Source: Lyngbya sp. PCC 8106 (GTDB lineage Bacteria > Cyanobacteriota > Cyanobacteriia > Cyanobacteriales > Microcoleaceae). Taken from it: a DNA stretch of 14,059 nt. The stretch is from contig NZ_AAVU01000078.1 of NCBI RefSeq assembly GCF_000169095.1, positions 1-14,059 of the forward strand, read 5' to 3'. Position numbers and translations under genes: made by a program. Under the pieces are notes generated by a model. It saw nothing but the letters and a program-made list of their open reading frames with translations, was not told the DNA's origin and did no database searches. Below are positions 6,732 through 14,058 of the stretch, piece after piece. Position 1 is the stretch's first letter; each line of letters opens with the position of its first letter.

Positions 6732-8813
6732 CTAGATTTGCGGTTCACCGAACATCACAACCGAACATTCTAGGTTTTGCATGACCTCATGGGTAACGCT
6801 ACTCACCGCTAAACCCCCTGCTGTGCGCCGACGTTGCGATCGCAAAACAACGAGATCAAATCCTTTGGCTTGGTTTAAAATCGTTTCTACGACATCATTG
6901 GTCGCCTTGACGATCACATTAGACTTGATTTGAGAGCTTTCAGCGCTGAGAACTTCAGTGAGTTCCCTTTTGATCAGGGTAATTTGATCACTGGAAGTTT
7001 GAGCGGGACAAATCTGTAATAAAGTGACCGCCGCTTGATTGGTATAAGCCAAAAGTTGAGCAAAACGAATGGTTCTAATCGTTCGCGGTGCAATACTTTT
7101 TACTAAGACTAAAATCTGCCGAATTTCTACAGGTTCTTGTAACAGTCGCATCACTGCTACCGGACAATGAGATGACCAAAATACACTATCAATTAGGGTT
7201 CCAAAAAGTCGCGCTCTTAAACTACTGGTTTCACTCCAACCCATGACAATTAAACTCGCCTCTTGTTCGCAGGCTGTCCGAATAATTCCTGTCGCAACAT
7301 CACTATCAATTCGCAGAATAGGATCGGTTTTAATGTTAAAGGCTTTCCCCACTTCTACCGAACGTTTTAATAAGATGCGATTCTGCCGTAAATTGCTTTG
7401 CAGTTCGGGTTCATCCATGTGAACTTGGTCGTGAGTTGCGATCGCTAAAGAGACTATTGAACCGCCTTCGTGACGAGCAATTAAAGCCGCCATTTCCATT
7501 AAATAACCTTGAGTATCGGGGTTGGAAATGGGAACAACAACTGTAAAAGGTGGGGGTTCTTGTGCTTGTTGTTGACGATTTTCCCACCAAATTAAAGCTT
7601 GATTGGGATTAAGAGGAAGTTTAGGTTTGAGGGTCAGCAAACGGGGCGCATATTGTTGAGTCAGCAACGGGCCAAGAATCGAGGTTGCCAACATTAAAAC
7701 AATAATACTATTAAAGACTTGTTCATTGAGTAAACCCACATTAAAACCTACTAAAGCTGCGGCTAGAGTTGTGGCAACTTGAGGTAGAGAAAGTGACCAA
7801 ATCAAGAGAGTTTCATCTAAGCTATAACCGTAGAGTATTTTGACAGTCCAGGCGGCAATAAATTTACTAACAATCAATCCTAAAACAATGGCTAAAGGCA
7901 AGGTAAAATTTGTGGTTAGGGTTGAGATAAAAACTGGAACATTCAGAAAAAGCCCCATCGCAATAAAGAAAAAAGGAATAAACAATACACTACCCACAAA
8001 TTCCACTTTTTCTTTAACTAAGCTATTTCCGACCGCATCGTTAACCGCTAAACCCGCTAAAAAGGCTCCGACAATTTGATCGACTTGAATAATTTGTGCG
8101 CCAACAGAAGCAAGAAACACTGACAATAAAACAAACAAAAATTGATTACCTTCTTCGCTTCCATTTCGTTTAAAATAGGCTTTTCCTGCCCAATCAAAAC
8201 CAAATAAAACGATAGCCGAATAAATCGCTAAGGTTCCCAACTGCCAACTCAAACTAAAGAGTGAAAATTCTCCGGCTTGTACCGAAACACAAATTGCTAA
8301 AACTAATAAAGCACTAATACTGGTAAAAATCGTGGCGCCAACACTGATAATAATCGGTTCAGTATCAATTAATCCTAAGCGTTGCACAATGGGATAAGCA
8401 AGTAGTGTATGAGAAGCCAATAAAGAACCAATTAAAATCGCTGCATTCCACCCAAAACCAAACCATAAACCTATTGCAACTCCCGCTAGCATCGGAAAAA
8501 TAAAGGTCGAAATTCCAAAGCCAATGGAACGATTTTTTTTGCTTTGAAACTGCACCAAGTCAATTTCTAAACCCGCCACAAACATCAAGTAAATTTTCCC
8601 AATGTCTGATAGCAATTTCATGGTTTCAGACTGAGAATTTAACAACCCTAAGCCATGTTCTCCTAAAACCACACCCGCTAATAATAATCCGACTAAACCC
8701 GGAAGGCGTAGACGTTCAAACCAGGGCGGTAATGTGAGAGAAACCAGGAGTAAAATCGTAAAGGTAACAATGGGGCTATCCGGTAGCCAATTGAATAGTT
8801 GCATCGTTGGCAT
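6732..8813 (-). CDS. CPA2-type cation/proton antiporter with C-terminal tandem USP domains
   Basis: Residues 13-390 form a Na+/H+ exchanger (Kef/NapA-like, CPA2) membrane domain of about 12-13 segments. Landmarks are LPGLVGLLLAGVVLGEHGLG (37-56), GLEIDL (81-86), SLLASHTLLAYPIVQRLG (130-147) and FLAGLAVNDAVG (251-262). Two cytosolic universal stress protein-like domains follow, at about 421-558 (VMGWSETSSLRARLFGTLID near 523-542) and 565-692 (FDLVVLRSQRRRT near 652-664). The likely role is Na+ or K+ exchange for H+ across a membrane in salt or pH homeostasis; the ion cannot be read from sequence. The segment GATIFTSISALLVL (159-172) aligns by eye with the ion-binding Asp-Asp segment of NapA but has Thr164-Ser165 there. 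The start is ATG 8813, with ATG 8804 as an in-frame alternative; the ribosome site is weak. It lies 118 nt downstream of the ArsB/NhaD-type gene on the same strand. The stop at 6732 coincides with the edge of the tnpB fragment. Confidence 0.9.
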   Translation of the reverse strand: MPTMQLFNWLPDSPIVTFTILLLVSLTLPPWFERLRLPGLVGLLLAGVVLGEHGLGLLNSQSETMKLLSDIGKIYLMFVAGLEIDLVQFQSKKNRSIGFGISTFIFPMLAGVAIGLWFGFGWNAAILIGSLLASHTLLAYPIVQRLGLIDTEPIIISVGATIFTSISALLVLAICVSVQAGEFSLFSLSWQLGTLAIYSAIVLFGFDWAGKAYFKRNGSEEGNQFLFVLLSVFLASVGAQIIQVDQIVGAFLAGLAVNDAVGNSLVKEKVEFVGSVLFIPFFFIAMGLFLNVPVFISTLTTNFTLPLAIVLGLIVSKFIAAWTVKILYGYSLDETLLIWSLSLPQVATTLAAALVGFNVGLLNEQVFNSIIVLMLATSILGPLLTQQYAPRLLTLKPKLPLNPNQALIWWENRQQQAQEPPPFTVVVPISNPDTQGYLMEMAALIARHEGGSIVSLAIATHDQVHMDEPELQSNLRQNRILLKRSVEVGKAFNIKTDPILRIDSDVATGIIRTACEQEASLIVMGWSETSSLRARLFGTLIDSVFWSSHCPVAVMRLLQEPVEIRQILVLVKSIAPRTIRTIRFAQLLAYTNQAAVTLLQICPAQTSSDQITLIKRELTEVLSAESSQIKSNVIVKATNDVVETILNQAKGFDLVVLRSQRRRTAGGLAVSSVTHEVMQNLECSVVMFGEPQI

Positions 8814-8931
8814 CCATTGCTCAAAATAAATACTAACGATAACCTATTTTTGAGACAATTCACAACTCAACTCAATTTTTTTTAAAATCAAGTCCAAGTT
8901 GAACATTTTTCTAAAAAGTTTAAGCTTTTCT

Positions 8932-10269
8932 CTATTTCAAAAACATAATTCTGACATATAGGGAAGCGACTATCAGTTGAACACCCATTACAGGTAATCC
9001 ATATTTGATAAATTTTTTAAATGAAATAGTGCGACCATTTTGTTCAGCAATTCCTGCTGCAACGATATTAGATGAAGCCCCCAGTAATGTCCCATTGCCG
9101 CCTAAAGTTGCACCATACATCATCGCATAAAATAAAGGTAAAACTTCAAGGGGTAATTGTCCTTCAAAGCCAGGAGTGAGAATTTCCGCGCCTGCTAAAC
9201 CAACATTTACTAAATATTGTTTGAGGAGAGGAACCATTGCCACAACGAGGGGAATATTAGGAATCACACTAGAAAATAGTCCGACAAAAAACAGTAAAAT
9301 AATTGAACCCAAAGCAATATTTTGACCAATTAAAGTTGCTAAAACTCCGGATAAACTGTTAATCACTCCTGTTTTTTCGAGTCCGCCAATCAAGACAAAA
9401 GTAGACATAAAAAACAGTAAGGTACTCCAGTCTAGATCTCGGAGAATATTATTAATAGAATCAATATGACTGTGATGGGCTAAAAGTAATGCTAAAGCCG
9501 CACCAAGTAAAGCGACAGATGCTGGAGAAATAGGAATCGGTAAGGATTCTCCAATGACAAAGAAGGTGACAACAAAAGCAACAATTAAACCTCCAATGGC
9601 TAAAGTTCTTGGATGATTAATTTTAGGTTGAGGAAGTTTTTCGAGGTTTTGAAATTTACGATTCCAAATTGTAGGGAATAAAATCGGCAATAAAAAGATG
9701 ATACTCGCTACAGCAATTGCACCTCCTAAGCTGAGACGAAGTAAATAATCTGTAAAACTGAGGTTAATTGCATCCCCAACAATGAATGTAGCCGGATCTC
9801 CAACTAAGGTTAATAATCCAGCACTGTTGGCGACAAACACCATTAAAATTAGCAAGGGAACAAAGTCTATTCCGATATTTGTAGCAATCGGGGGAATGAG
9901 AGGGGCGAGTAACATTACAGTTGTAGCATTAGGAAGAATCGCACAAATTGGAGTCGTTATGGCGACAATTCCTAGAAGTAATCGTTTCCCTTCTCCTTTG
10001 GATAAAATGACCATTTTTGTAGCTAAATAGGCGAAAAAATTAGTAGGTTCAAAGGCACGAACTAATACCATTACTCCAAAAAATAAGGCGAGAGTTGGAA
10101 AACTTTGACTAATGTAGTTAACGGCTTCTGGTAAAGTCATTATATGCACAAAAATCAAGATTAATGCACCCAGAAATGCAGCAATAGTTAGGTGCAAAAA
10201 ATCAGTCGTAATAAAGAAAATTACGCAGATAAATGTTGTGGCTGCGATGAAAGAGTTCATTGTACCCAT
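8932..10269 (-). CDS. ArsB/NhaD-type ion permease (IT superfamily)
   Basis: This 445-residue polytopic membrane protein has two pseudo-repeats of the ion-transporter superfamily. The first half carries ICAILPNATTVMLLAPL (108-124) and ANSAGLLTLVGDPATFIVGD (147-166). The second carries FSSVIPNIPLVVAMVPL (332-348) and YGATLGGNGTLLGASSNIVA (385-404). The paired NAT/NS and GDP/GNGT...N signatures are typical of ArsB, NhaD and P-protein permeases. The substrate could be Na+/H+, arsenite or an organic anion; sequence alone does not decide. No ars genes lie nearby, and the neighbours are cation transporters, which favours ion homeostasis. The start is ATG 10269 with an ACAGG-type ribosome site 8-10 nt upstream; ATG 10260 is an alternative. 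A ydaO-type riboswitch lies about 340 nt upstream in the same orientation, so expression is probably c-di-AMP controlled. Co-transcription with the downstream antiporter is plausible. Confidence 0.88.
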   Translation of the reverse strand: MGTMNSFIAATTFICVIFFITTDFLHLTIAAFLGALILIFVHIMTLPEAVNYISQSFPTLALFFGVMVLVRAFEPTNFFAYLATKMVILSKGEGKRLLLGIVAITTPICAILPNATTVMLLAPLIPPIATNIGIDFVPLLILMVFVANSAGLLTLVGDPATFIVGDAINLSFTDYLLRLSLGGAIAVASIIFLLPILFPTIWNRKFQNLEKLPQPKINHPRTLAIGGLIVAFVVTFFVIGESLPIPISPASVALLGAALALLLAHHSHIDSINNILRDLDWSTLLFFMSTFVLIGGLEKTGVINSLSGVLATLIGQNIALGSIILLFFVGLFSSVIPNIPLVVAMVPLLKQYLVNVGLAGAEILTPGFEGQLPLEVLPLFYAMMYGATLGGNGTLLGASSNIVAAGIAEQNGRTISFKKFIKYGLPVMGVQLIVASLYVRIMFLK

Positions 10270-10611
10270 AGTAGTAAACCTGTAAGGAATTAGATTGTGT
10301 TTCGAGGAATTAATTAACCTTTACAAATTTAGACTTCTCGGAGAATAGCCAAGATTGGATAACCGAGAAATCTTAACGTTTTAAGTTGGGTTTGAGAAGT
10401 TTGAAAAAAGTTTCACCCCACTCAACCCACTGACTCATTGACATAATTCAACCCAAGTCGAGTTGTATAGACTTTCAACCTAAGCCATCAAAAGTTTATG
10501 TTTTACAATGCCTCAATTAAACAAATAGGTACACAGAAGCGAGCAGTACCAATGGTTTCAACCGAGAGAATCAAGACATTGTAATCTGTGTCGATTCTTC
10601 AGTCTTCCCTC
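10270..10611 (-). other. Long untranslated leader between riboswitch and permease gene
   Basis: I found no coding sequence here. In the - strand RNA just after the aptamer, AGAAUC-GACA pairs with UGUC-UU-GAUUCU (10598 down to 10567; 6+4 pairs with a 2-nt bulge). A second weak hairpin is GGUAC/GUACC (10550-10546 with 10532-10528), followed by UAUUUGUUU. The second is the nearest thing to an intrinsic terminator and could be the expression platform, but it is weak. A third inverted repeat is TTCTCGG/CCGAGAA (10335-10341, 10363-10369). The ribosome site of the permease gene is at the downstream end. Confidence 0.5.
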
Positions 10612-10712
10612 AAGGCCGACGGAGTTAGCTGACGGGCTAGGGTTGAGAGATACCCTTCTTGACTCATCAGGAGTCAGAGATACGCCCCAAAATTTGGTTC
10701 CTCCGCTTTTCA
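10612..10712 (-). promoter_or_regulatory. c-di-AMP riboswitch, ydaO/yuaA class
   Basis: Read on the - strand, the RNA runs AAAAGCGGAGGAACC (10710 to 10696), then CCAAAUUUUGGGG with the following CGUAUC, a GACUC/GAGUC hairpin, an AGGGU/ACCCU hairpin and finally AGCCCGUCAGCUAACUCCGU (10638 to 10619). The last segment is the highly conserved 3' core of ydaO aptamers (B. subtilis has GCCCGUCAGCUAACCUCGU). Closing helix P1 is GCGGAG (10706-10701) with CUCCGU (10624-10619), six pairs including one G-U. The CCAA...UUGGGG element followed by a GNAUC-like segment matches the 5' core. This class binds c-di-AMP, usually turns expression off, and commonly governs K+ and osmolyte transport or cell wall genes. 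The next gene in its direction is the ArsB/NhaD permease. Exact ends are approximate. Confidence 0.9.
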
Positions 10713-10921
10713 TCATTCTCAGCACTTTTGTTAAGGAAATGATGATAAATTAGGCTGACTTGCTCTTAATGAAAGTAGCATAACATATTTTGAGTCAAAG
10801 GAAAAGATGAGTATAGAATTAATTAAGACTTGTCTATAGACTGCTAATCCCCAGCTTTTTGAAAAACTAGGGATTTTATATTACTGATTAATGAGAATTT
10901 ACACGAATAAAGTGATTAAGC
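10713..10921. other. Intergenic region upstream of the riboswitch
   Basis: This stretch separates the stop of the small charged protein (10922) from the aptamer and should hold the riboswitch promoter. On the - strand there is a TTGACT (10798-10793) and a TATGCT (10782-10777), but their 10-nt spacing is too short for a standard promoter. I do not assign one. A 10-bp palindrome, GTCTATAGAC, lies at 10832-10841. The hairpin described at 10846-10875 is also here. Confidence 0.4.
10846..10875 (-). terminator. Hairpin 3' of the small charged protein gene, possible terminator
   Basis: AATCCCCAG (10846-10854) pairs with CTAGGGATT (10867-10875): nine pairs with one G-U in the - strand RNA, and a 12-nt loop that includes A and T tracts. 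It starts 47 nt after the stop codon at 10922, a sensible place for a terminator. The U-rich tail (TTTTATATTA) is on the + strand side, while the - strand side lacks a T run. It may therefore be a weak or RNA-stabilising hairpin. Confidence 0.4.
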
Positions 10922-11287
10922 TTACCGCCAATTACGATTCCCATCTTCATCAACTCGCGCTTGACGAATGACATCAGAAATTTCTTCAGCATCACGTACA
11001 TGGTGTAACGCTTCTTTTTCCCCATCTTCATCTTCTGCAATAAAATAAGTGGGAACCACGACATGATCTCCAGTCACATCCGGCGCATTAACAGCAACTT
11101 GTTTGGCTTTTTCTTCGATAGACATCGAATCATCAATGCGTTCACCGGGGTTCCCCGTGAGGTTGTTTCCCTTTTCTTTTAATTCTGCTTTATGTTGACG
11201 CTTTTGTTGAGGATCAACTTCCTCGGGTTTCATCGGTTGTTGAATCTCAGAATTTTTTTGTTGTTCATTTCTTATATCACTTGGCAT
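10922..11287 (-). CDS. Small highly charged cytosolic protein, unknown function
   Basis: This 121-residue protein has no membrane segment or signal. Residues 1-60 are rich in Gln, Lys and Glu and look disordered, with a NNLTGNPGERIDDSMSIEEK stretch at 41-60. Residues about 70-121 look folded: VTGDHVVVPTYFIAEDEDGE (71-90) followed by a helix HHVRDAEEISDVIRQARVDE (95-114). A clear GGAG ribosome site lies 9 nt before the ATG, so expression is well supported. It is flanked by transporter genes but has its own upstream region with a 15-bp palindrome, and a hairpin follows it. I do not recognise the family and assign no function. Confidence 0.75.
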   Translation of the reverse strand: MPSDIRNEQQKNSEIQQPMKPEEVDPQQKRQHKAELKEKGNNLTGNPGERIDDSMSIEEKAKQVAVNAPDVTGDHVVVPTYFIAEDEDGEKEALHHVRDAEEISDVIRQARVDEDGNRNWR

Positions 11288-11313
11288 TACTTTAATCTCC
11301 TAATTATCAATAC

Positions 11314-11328
11314 ATTCAAAATTTGAAT
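11314..11328. promoter_or_regulatory. 15-bp palindrome, candidate operator
   Basis: ATTCAAAATTTGAAT is a perfect inverted repeat (7-bp arms around one base) centred 34 nt before the start codon of the small charged protein gene. It lies between TATAGT/TATAGA-like sequences (near 11332-11343, - strand) and the ribosome site. The position suits a repressor or activator site. The AT-rich composition makes chance occurrence possible. Confidence 0.3.
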
Positions 11329-11422
11329 CTTCTATAACTATAATCAACTGGGGGCTAGACTTTCATCCTGCTTTAGGAGTAAACTTTCAAAAAATTTACC
11401 CTGTTTCCTCTATCTTCTGAGA

Positions 11423-11466
11423 GAAAAAGCCGATCAAACCCCACTTTCACCTTTAGGGAATTGATC
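11423..11466 (-). terminator. Rho-independent terminator after the SLC13-type permease gene
   Basis: On the - strand, GATCAATTCCC (11466 to 11456) pairs with GGGGTTTGATC (11442 to 11432): eleven positions with one T-T mismatch and one G-T pair, and a 13-nt loop. It is followed by GG and then CTTTTTCTC. It begins 7 nt after the permease stop codon. This ends the two-gene unit that starts at 13751. Confidence 0.65.
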
Positions 11467-11472
11467 AAAATC

Positions 11473-13275
11473 TTAATTAATCGGTTGTAAACCATACAAC
11501 CACACAATTAATAAAGGTGTGACAATTGCCATCAATAAATTCAGGGGTGCGCCGACACGAAAGAAGTCTAAAAACTTGTATCCTCCAGGGCCATAAACCA
11601 TCGTATTTGTTTGATAGCCAATCGGAGTCATAAAGCTATTAGAAGCGGCAAATGTAACCGCAAACATAAACGCTAAAGGATTAAGATTTAGAGTATTAGC
11701 AACTTCTACTGCAATCGGAATCATCAACACAACCGAAGCATTATTAGAGAGAATTTCGGTGAGTAGAGAAGTAGCAATAAAGAAAAAGGTTAAAATCCAA
11801 TAACCGGAAAGATTACCGCCTAAACCAACAATGAAATTCGCGAGTAATTCGGTGGCGCCGGATTTATCCATTGCGGTTCCTAAAGGAATCAAACCTGCTA
11901 ATAAAAAAATCACATCCCAACGCACCGCACCATAAATTTCACCCGGTTTAAGACAACCTGTAACAATCATTAAAATTACGCCAGTTAAAGCTGTTACTAA
12001 AATAGGTAGCCAGTTAAAAGCCGCAACAAGAATAACTGCAACAGTAATTAATACCGCAATCAATGCTTTATCAGTACGAATTTTTTCAACATTTTGTTGT
12101 TCTAAAACCAGAAGTTCCCGAGTTGTTTGTAAACCAATAAAACTTTGTTTTGGCCCTTGAACTAATAACAAGTCACCAAAACGTAAGGGGATTCGACCTA
12201 AACGACCTTGTAATAATTCTGCCCCTCTACGAATCGCTAAAACCGTTGCATTATAGCGTTGTCGGAAACGTAAATCTTTGAGTGTTGTCCCAATTAACCG
12301 AGAGTTTGATAAAATTAAAACTTCTCCGATTCTTTCTTCTTCCGAGGTTAAAATAGATTCTATTTCATCATTTTTAAATTGAATATCGGGTAATAAACTT
12401 AACCCTCGTTCTTCCCGAATTTTTAGTAAATCTTCTTTACTACTCCGAATCACTAAAATATCCCCAACACCTAAAACTTTATCGCCCAAGGGTTGAGAAA
12501 AACGCACATTATTTTGAATGACTTCTAGAACATCAAGATCAAACTTACGTTGAATTTCACTGCGGCTGAGAGTTTGTCCAACAAGACTAGAACGAGGGGT
12601 AATAATTAATTCGGTAAAATACTCTTTAATATCATAATCTTGACCTAGAAATTCATTCGTTAGGGGTTTACGATTGGGGATGAGTTTCGGGGCAATAAAA
12701 GCCAAATAAATTAAACCGATAATAAAAGTAATAATTCCAAGCTTTGTAAACTGAAAAATACTAAATTCACCATACCCTAACTTTTTGGAAACACCACTTG
12801 CTAAAATATTAGTAGATGTTCCGATTAAAGTAATCATTCCCCCTAAAATCGTGACAAAAGAAAGCGGCATTAACAACTTAGAAACAGAAATTCGTTGTTT
12901 TTTACACCAATCTTCAATAATCGGTAAAAAAATAGCCACCACAGCAGTATTATTAATCACACCGCTAATCGGGCCGACAATAATTCCCATAGCAATAATT
13001 TGCTGAGTTAGGTTATTTCCTCCCCATTTTGTTAATCCATCTCGGGCAACTTGTACAACACCTGTACGGGTAATTCCAGCACTCAAAATAAACATTGCCA
13101 TGACGGTAATGGTTGCTGAGTTGCCAAAACCTGCAATTCCTTCTTCCGGTGTCACTAATCCGAATAGCATTAAAGCAACAGCAACACAAATCGCGGTAAT
13201 ATCAACTGGAAGCCACTCGAAAATAAAACAGGTTAATGCAATAACTAATAAACCAAGCGTCAAGATAATTTCCAT
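11473..13275 (-). CDS. SLC13-type permease with two central RCK_C (TrkA_C) domains
   Basis: The membrane halves are at about 2-200 and 403-598 of this 600-residue protein. They carry the paired signatures of the DASS/IT superfamily: GPISGVINNTAVVAIFLP and TILGGMITLIGTSTNI in the first half, and TEILSNNASVVLMIP and SNSFMTPIGYQTNTMVYGPG in the second. Between them are two RCK_C-type regulatory domains, about 217-297 and 308-393, each with a V/IGxTL-like segment (LVGQTLSRSEI; LIGTTLKDLRF) and a terminal GD-LLV/ILV strand. Relatives are annotated as Na+/sulfate or dicarboxylate permeases; the substrate here is unproven. I place the start at ATG 13275, five codons inside the longest frame (which begins at a TTG, 13290). 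A GGAG site lies 6 nt before this ATG. It is 26 nt downstream of the small membrane protein gene, so the two probably form an operon. Confidence 0.88.
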   Translation of the reverse strand: MEIILTLGLLVIALTCFIFEWLPVDITAICVAVALMLFGLVTPEEGIAGFGNSATITVMAMFILSAGITRTGVVQVARDGLTKWGGNNLTQQIIAMGIIVGPISGVINNTAVVAIFLPIIEDWCKKQRISVSKLLMPLSFVTILGGMITLIGTSTNILASGVSKKLGYGEFSIFQFTKLGIITFIIGLIYLAFIAPKLIPNRKPLTNEFLGQDYDIKEYFTELIITPRSSLVGQTLSRSEIQRKFDLDVLEVIQNNVRFSQPLGDKVLGVGDILVIRSSKEDLLKIREERGLSLLPDIQFKNDEIESILTSEEERIGEVLILSNSRLIGTTLKDLRFRQRYNATVLAIRRGAELLQGRLGRIPLRFGDLLLVQGPKQSFIGLQTTRELLVLEQQNVEKIRTDKALIAVLITVAVILVAAFNWLPILVTALTGVILMIVTGCLKPGEIYGAVRWDVIFLLAGLIPLGTAMDKSGATELLANFIVGLGGNLSGYWILTFFFIATSLLTEILSNNASVVLMIPIAVEVANTLNLNPLAFMFAVTFAASNSFMTPIGYQTNTMVYGPGGYKFLDFFRVGAPLNLLMAIVTPLLIVWLYGLQPIN

Positions 13276-13301
13276 AAAATCTCCAATCAAGATTTGTGAG
13301 A

Positions 13302-13751
13302 CTAGAAGGGTAAAAGCAGACCTAAAGCAATCATCAAGCTGGCAATCACAATTCCTTTAGTTCGACCCAAACTGAGAAATAATCTTCTTTGAATTAACCA
13401 AAACATCACACTTCCACTTGTACCACCCACGAGAAGGCTAATCATCGAAATTGCCGAAATTTTCAGTGCAGTTAGTGGGACAAAAATCGCGATTGAAGCA
13501 ATCAGAATTACACTCACGAGGGTTAACACTGTCCAGCCAATTAAAACCGTTTCTAGAGTAGAATATCCAATGCTAATTCCGGCGGCTATCAAACCGATTC
13601 CCACCATAAGAGGTGTTGTAGTTAGCTGAATCATATCCAGATACCAACTCATTCCGGCTGAGATAGAAAATAACAAAATTATTTCTACAAACTCTTTAAC
13701 TCTGAAAGTTTGTTCAAGATTTAGAGTTGCTTTTGACTGAGTTTTGCTCAT
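13302..13751 (-). CDS. Small integral membrane protein, unknown function
   Basis: This 149-residue protein has a polar N-terminus (1-19) followed by about five hydrophobic segments at roughly 20-39, 46-64, 68-92, 96-120 and 132-149. The last runs to the C-terminus (GIVIASLMIALGLLLPF). A positively charged QRRLFLSLGRTKG loop (121-133) suggests a cytoplasmic loop. No catalytic motif is visible and I do not recognise the family. The ATG follows a good GGAGAA ribosome site. It is the first gene of a likely two-gene operon with the SLC13-type permease, so a role as accessory subunit or in the same ion response is plausible but unproven. Confidence 0.78.
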   Translation of the reverse strand: MSKTQSKATLNLEQTFRVKEFVEIILLFSISAGMSWYLDMIQLTTTPLMVGIGLIAAGISIGYSTLETVLIGWTVLTLVSVILIASIAIFVPLTALKISAISMISLLVGGTSGSVMFWLIQRRLFLSLGRTKGIVIASLMIALGLLLPF

Positions 13752-13932
13752 ATTTTCTCCAAATGTATTGAGTTTATTTTTGGGGTCTAGTTTTCTAAAT
13801 TGAGAATCCCCCGCACAAAGCAGGGGATACTTGAGTGTTCTAATTTAACAAAATTTTAGTGAGAAGCTGACCTGTTGGGGGAAAATTTCCCCTCTCAACT
13901 AACTCCAACCCAACTTGAAACCCAACTTTAAA
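13752..13932. other. Intergenic region with two hairpins and a short direct repeat
   Basis: ATCCCCCGC (13806-13814) pairs with GCAGGGGAT (13820-13828), giving nine pairs with one G-U in the - strand RNA around a 5-nt loop. The - strand tail is TTCTCAATTT, so it could be a weak terminator for the acidic gene upstream or a leader hairpin of the small membrane protein gene. A second, tight inverted repeat, GGGGAAAATTTCCCC, lies at 13878-13892. AACCCAACTT occurs twice (13907-13916, 13919-13928). No coding sequence is seen. Confidence 0.45.
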
Positions 13933-14058
13933 TTACTGTGCAGGTTCTTCGACAGTGGGTTCCATTTCTTCAGTAGAATAAGACTCAGGTTGCATTTCTT
14001 CGTCGGTAGAGTAAGACTCGGGTTCAACGCTAGACTCAACTTCACTCATCTCGCTAGC
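13933..14058 (-). CDS. C-terminal end of a very acidic repeat-containing protein (partial)
   Basis: The frame is open to the window edge and ends at TAA 13933. From the in-frame ATG at 14049 it encodes 38 residues, with 12 Glu, one Asp and no Lys or Arg. It contains a tandem repeat, PESYSTDEEMQ followed by PESYSTEEMEP. No ribosome site is visible in the ten bases before the ATG, so this may be the disordered tail of a longer protein that starts outside the window. Function unknown; it could also be a short stand-alone acidic protein. Confidence 0.5.
   Translation of the reverse strand, partial: ASEMSEVESSVEPESYSTDEEMQPESYSTEEMEPTVEEPAQ

Noticed and set aside
10777..10798. TTGACT and TATGCT as promoter of the riboswitch transcript
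   Set aside because: The spacing is only 10 nt, far from the usual 16-18, so I did not call a promoter.
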